Part shown: positions 60,960 through 64,000 of the stretch, piece after piece
How the letters are laid out: each line of letters starts with the position of its first letter
How positions within the stretch are numbered: the stretch's first letter is position 1
Assembly: GCA_037178625.1 (NCBI GenBank)
Contig: CM074141.1
Location: 2,170,001 to 2,234,000 of the forward strand
Length of the DNA: 64,000 nucleotides
From: Skeletonema tropicum
Lineage: Eukaryota > Bacillariophyta > Thalassiosirophyceae > Thalassiosirales > Thalassiosiraceae
Reading direction: 5' to 3'
Made by a program: the position numbers and the translations under genes
Notes under the pieces: generated by a model
What the model saw: the letters and a program-made list of their open reading frames with translations, nothing else
What the model was told of the DNA's origin: nothing
Database searches by the model: none

Positions 60960-61390
60960 ACTTCCTCGAAGTCAATGCATATCATTTTCACATTCAAACA
61001 GTTCTCACTTACTGCTCTTCATCAAGTTCCAGTCCAAAAGAAGCATGAGATGATTGAAAATATCTTTCTCTCCGCTTTCAAATGCTCTGCAATTATCTCG
61101 TATGCTTCGGGTTTCATCACGTCTTTGCCCTTCGTGAGCTTGAGACCGAGTTGTTGCTTTGCTGCAGCAACGTGGCGTGTTATTAATGTAGGTGCCAAGA
61201 TCTTGCGCAAAAGGCATCTCCACTCTTGCTACTGCTACTTTGTAGACCCAAGCAATTGCACTGCGTATTTCATTATATTGCTCTACCGATTGGAAGACTC
61301 TACTATCTTCGACTACCGTGTCGGGGGTGATTTCATCTGTTATTTTCAGCGCCTTCATGTACTTCTCGGCGCATGAACGTTAAACCACAG
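60960..61390 (-). pseudogene. Tyrosine recombinase relic, N-terminal/core-binding part, copy B
   Basis: A close copy of 59430-59830. It reads MKALKITDEITPDTVVEDSR, SAIAWVYKVAVARVEMPFAQ, then in another frame QLGLKLTKGKDVMKPEAYEI and in a third LLLDWNLMKSSK. The same frame break occurs at the same place as in copy A, so the lesion predates the duplication. This break is therefore biological and not a sequencing error. Confidence 0.6.
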
Positions 61391-62487
61391 CAACATTAAA
61401 CTTAGTAGTCATATGTGCTCCACAACTGTATCATAATCAAGAGTTTCACCCCATCTATCCCGAGGAAACTGATACTCGGAATCAAAATAAAATTTGTAGT
61501 TCTAGTTCTGGCCCAGGCAGTTTGACCGCGGTTTATAGCCTATTTCATCATTGAACACTAAACAGTTATACGACGCAAGCAGAAATCCAACTTGTGCAAC
61601 GGCAATGGCATTGAGAAAGCAATCAAGCCAGTGATAATAATTGGCCAAGCAACACACCTGTGATACTGGGGATTAATGCTTGAGGCAAAAGATTTGTTTC
61701 GATTCGCATCATGTATGTCACAGGGGTGTGACTCAGACAGATGTCTGAAGATCCTATGTAGGGTGTCTTACCTATGGTATGTCTTATCCGCCCGAGAATC
61801 TTATTCAATTTCGGCGTGACTGTTACATAAGTAGGTACTTAGGTATTGTAACATCCGCGTATCCGCCCGCCCGAGAACCAGACCAAATCGAGAGATAGAT
61901 AGAGGGTAAATAATTCGACCGAGGGCAAATAAATGGTTTTGCTTGATCTCAGTCCATAGCTTCGCATAAGTAGGTAGAAGTAGTTACATGCAATACTTTT
62001 TTCCCCCCTTAAAGCCTAGCTTACGGTAGATGTAGTTGAAAAGACATTTACAGTATTATCTCCCGCCTGAACTACTACTTAGCTGGTGCGAATTGTAACG
62101 AAAAGTCCGTCCATCCGCAAGTGAGCGAATACTCAACCTAAACTTCAACCCGAAACGGGAATCCTTCCTTAGGTTCCCTTCAGCTCGGGCCCGCGACTGC
62201 TGAGCAGCATAAGTAAGAGTCAAAGTTTAAATTAATGAACATCTGATAACGATTCGGCTGTGTGGATGATGGTACTTTACTTCTTTTATCCTACACATGT
62301 AGAAGCGGATTTGTATTCGGACCGGTCCCTCACATGATCTAAGAAATGAATAGAAATACCAAGTATCGAACACAATGAAATCATTTGTTCGCATTATGTT
62401 CAGTTATCTTAGCTATAATAGCGTTGAAAATGCTTCTATTTCTTAGACTGAATCTACAAAAGAGTAGACCATTCCTTCTTCCTAATA
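61391..62487. repeat. Repeats and unassigned DNA
   Basis: 61468-61730 matches 54190-54490. 61731-62360 shows no gene. From ~62360 the sequence matches the 3' flank of the duplicated gene at 49190-49275 (AAATGCTTCTATTTC, AGAGTAGACCATTCCTTCTT). Confidence 0.6.
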
Positions 62488-63108
62488 TCATACTCTTCCG
62501 AGAGTCAATGCCCAAGCAGCACCCTTATCACTGATGTTTTGACTCACTTGTGCTATCAGATCCACATTGAGACCTCTATGCTGAGCCACCAAAACACTCA
62601 TCACACATCGCTTTCTACGATCAAAAATTTCGCTGGCGATTTTGGGACTTAACAATCGCTCCAAGCCTCTGTACACGGCAGGCTCTTGTGGCATGGTTTC
62701 GATATTAGTCGTCGTTTGGATGAGTGTTCGAAGTATTGCAGCGTCTTTCGCTTCTCGATATTGAAAAGCACGGATGTCTTGCTTGGAGTACCAAGAGCTT
62801 GCTTCCTCGTCCTTGGTCCATCGAGGAACAACGTGCGTTTCATGAGGGGCAGATGCAAAGCGAACCGTTGCTTCCTTCCTGCTGCGTTGGCGTTTGCGGC
62901 TGCAAGGAGCGGTCGTGATGGACTTGCTCGAAGACTTCTTGACTTCTATGAGAGGCTCAACCTCGAGTAGCGACCTCTTTCTGGCCTGGCGAGATGAGGG
63001 CTGAGTAATCGTAACCCCGGTTGCTGATGTTGGCTGCTCGCCTTGTCTTGATGACGTTGATAGCGGCGCTGACACATTTGTCGGTTCCAGATTGGTGCAC
63101 TTGTTCAT
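62488..63108 (-). CDS. Hypothetical protein with SSWYSKQDIRAF motif, intact copy
   Basis: 206 residues from ATG 63106-63108. The N-terminal half is Ser/Thr/Lys-rich (RQARKRSLLEVEPLIEVKKS), followed by ATVRFASAPHETHVVPRWTK, DEEASSWYSKQDIRAFQYRE and AKDAAILRTLIQ. The C-terminal helical part is LERLLSPKIASEIFDRRKRC, VMSVLVAQHRGLNVDLIAQV, ending AWALTLGRV. Proteins with a W-Y-S/T-K-x-D-I/L block before a helical segment occur in many copies in diatoms; I know of no assigned function. A frameshifted duplicate lies at 49275-49894. Confidence 0.65.
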   Translation of the reverse strand: MNKCTNLEPTNVSAPLSTSSRQGEQPTSATGVTITQPSSRQARKRSLLEVEPLIEVKKSSSKSITTAPCSRKRQRSRKEATVRFASAPHETHVVPRWTKDEEASSWYSKQDIRAFQYREAKDAAILRTLIQTTTNIETMPQEPAVYRGLERLLSPKIASEIFDRRKRCVMSVLVAQHRGLNVDLIAQVSQNISDKGAAWALTLGRV

Positions 63109-63399
63109 GGTGAGTTCCTTAACGTACGGTGTGTTGTTTTATCGAGTTTGTAGCGGAATATTATGATTACATACAACCGGAAGAAGTTGTGTTATTGAGG
63201 AGATCATCAGTAACTTAAACTTTAACTTGAATGTAACTTCTTTAACTTCAACTTCAATGAGAACTTTAACTAATATTTAACTTTAACTTTAACATCGTGA
63301 TTTCCGGGATTTGATTGACAGATGATATTGTACTTACTTGGCGACGAATTACGATTGCAGAGGTAGGGAGCAGTTGAAGAGCAGTTGACAGTAGCGGGG

Positions 63400-64000
63400 A
63401 AGGGGAGTAAATTTCAGAAGAAGCACAAAGGACTTCACTGCTTCACGTCCAAATATCAAAAAATTGCTCACATGCAACACAAGTTGGTTGATTTGGTCTG
63501 CTGCGCTAAAGAAGAACAGCCTGATCTACATATCGACAAAGAGAAAGATTGTCCTAGAATGATTCCGTTCTTGTGCACTCACGGAAAAAAGGAGGTGATT
63601 AGACAATATTTCAAGAATGGCAAGGAGAAGAAACCTATGGAAGTGGTGAGGTCGTGCAAATGTTGTGGTATTAAGAAGCGCCTGGGTAGAATTATTGCAA
63701 CATTGAAAGAAGATGAGGAAATCAAGTGCAAGGCAATTCCTGTGATGGTGTGGGCTGAAGCCAGGCGGCAAGGCAAAACAAAGAAAGGAAAGGACAACAC
63801 GCAGCGAGAGCTCACATCGACCATTATGACTGTTGCAGAGCTACTCGAAGGCTTCGAAAAGAAGCTTGAAATCTGTATCCCACATATTCAAGAGATTCGG
63901 TGGATGAAGTTTCTTCAAGATACTGACTTCACTAAAATGTCTCCAGGATCAATTCTCATCTTCACGGATTATGCGGCATTAATGGAACTCCGCGCTCTAG
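63400..64000 (+). CDS. Transposon-like ORF, partial (runs off right edge)
   Basis: Open from ~63390 to the end of the window without a stop: KKHKGLHCFTSKYQKIAHMQ, IPFLCTHGKKEVIRQYFKNG, VRSCKCCGIKKRLGRIIATL, IPVMVWAEARRQGKTKKGKD, IRWMKFLQDTDFTKMSPGSI, then LIFTDYAALMELRAL at the edge. CKCC with a basic neighbourhood may bind zinc or nucleic acid. The T-D-(F/Y)-A-A ending resembles the first acidic site of transposase-like ORFs common in diatom genomes, but this is from memory of pattern and is weak. The upstream limit is probably an acceptor near 63370-63390. Confidence 0.45.

Noticed and set aside
63200..63300. Telomere-like repeats (TTTAACTTTAAC)
   Set aside because: The units are irregular and AT-rich; they do not match TTAGGG-type telomere repeats and look like simple low-complexity DNA.

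Overview
This is nuclear DNA of a eukaryote, most likely a centric diatom. Genes are monocistronic on both strands, and several have short GT-AG introns (60-130 nt) whose splice phases I could check. Families typical of diatoms are present: multi-exon membrane proteins with Cys-rich and leucine-rich repeats, tandem C-x4-C-x8-C-x2-H ('WRKY19-like') zinc-finger proteins, and relics of a tyrosine recombinase. A gene for the axonemal dynein assembly factor DNAAF11/LRRC6 fits a centric rather than a pennate diatom, because only centrics make flagellated sperm. The genus cannot be read from the sequence.

Layout. 1-1.6 kb: 5' part of an LRR/Cys-rich membrane protein gene (minus strand, runs off the left edge). 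1.8-2.8 kb: a fold-back element with ~300-bp terminal inverted repeats (TIRs). 4.3 kb: a small protein with a paralogue at 25.2 kb. 5.4-8.5 kb: a 3.1-kb TIR element with a 9-bp target duplication and unrecognised ORFs. 8.7-12 kb: DNAAF11 and SURF1. 12-13.1 kb: a prolyl-4-hydroxylase-like oxygenase. 13.3-14.5 kb: a complex palindromic repeat. 14.8-15.9 and 20.3-21.5 kb: two zinc-finger paralogues, with a histone-fold-like gene and a 2.2-kb TIR element between them. 21.5-25.1 kb: gene-poor. 25.2-29.7 kb: small diatom-type genes, a zinc-finger relic, a coiled-coil protein and a small acidic protein. 30.3-36.3 kb: a complete ten-exon LRR receptor-like gene. 36.8-39.5 kb: a 900-residue membrane-anchored protein. 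39.7-42.9 kb: a RING/Cys-rich protein with a DOT1-like methyltransferase end. 43.2-45.5 kb: a coiled-coil protein. 46.2-49.0 kb: a PLP-dependent group II decarboxylase. 49-63 kb: repeat-rich DNA with duplicated segments, recombinase relics and a few small genes. 63.4 kb to the right edge: an open coding region that looks transposon-related.

Two themes stand out. First, many recognisable genes carry single-base indels, often in homopolymers, that break the frame in mid-domain, while long neighbouring ORFs are intact. Either the assembly has residual indel errors or this haplotype is decaying. Second, the 13.4-14.5 kb repeat consists of inverted-repeat arms that each carry up to four copies of a short perfect palindrome at matching positions, but each arm has its own palindrome sequence. 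I know of no described element with this design, and it is the most unusual structure in the window.
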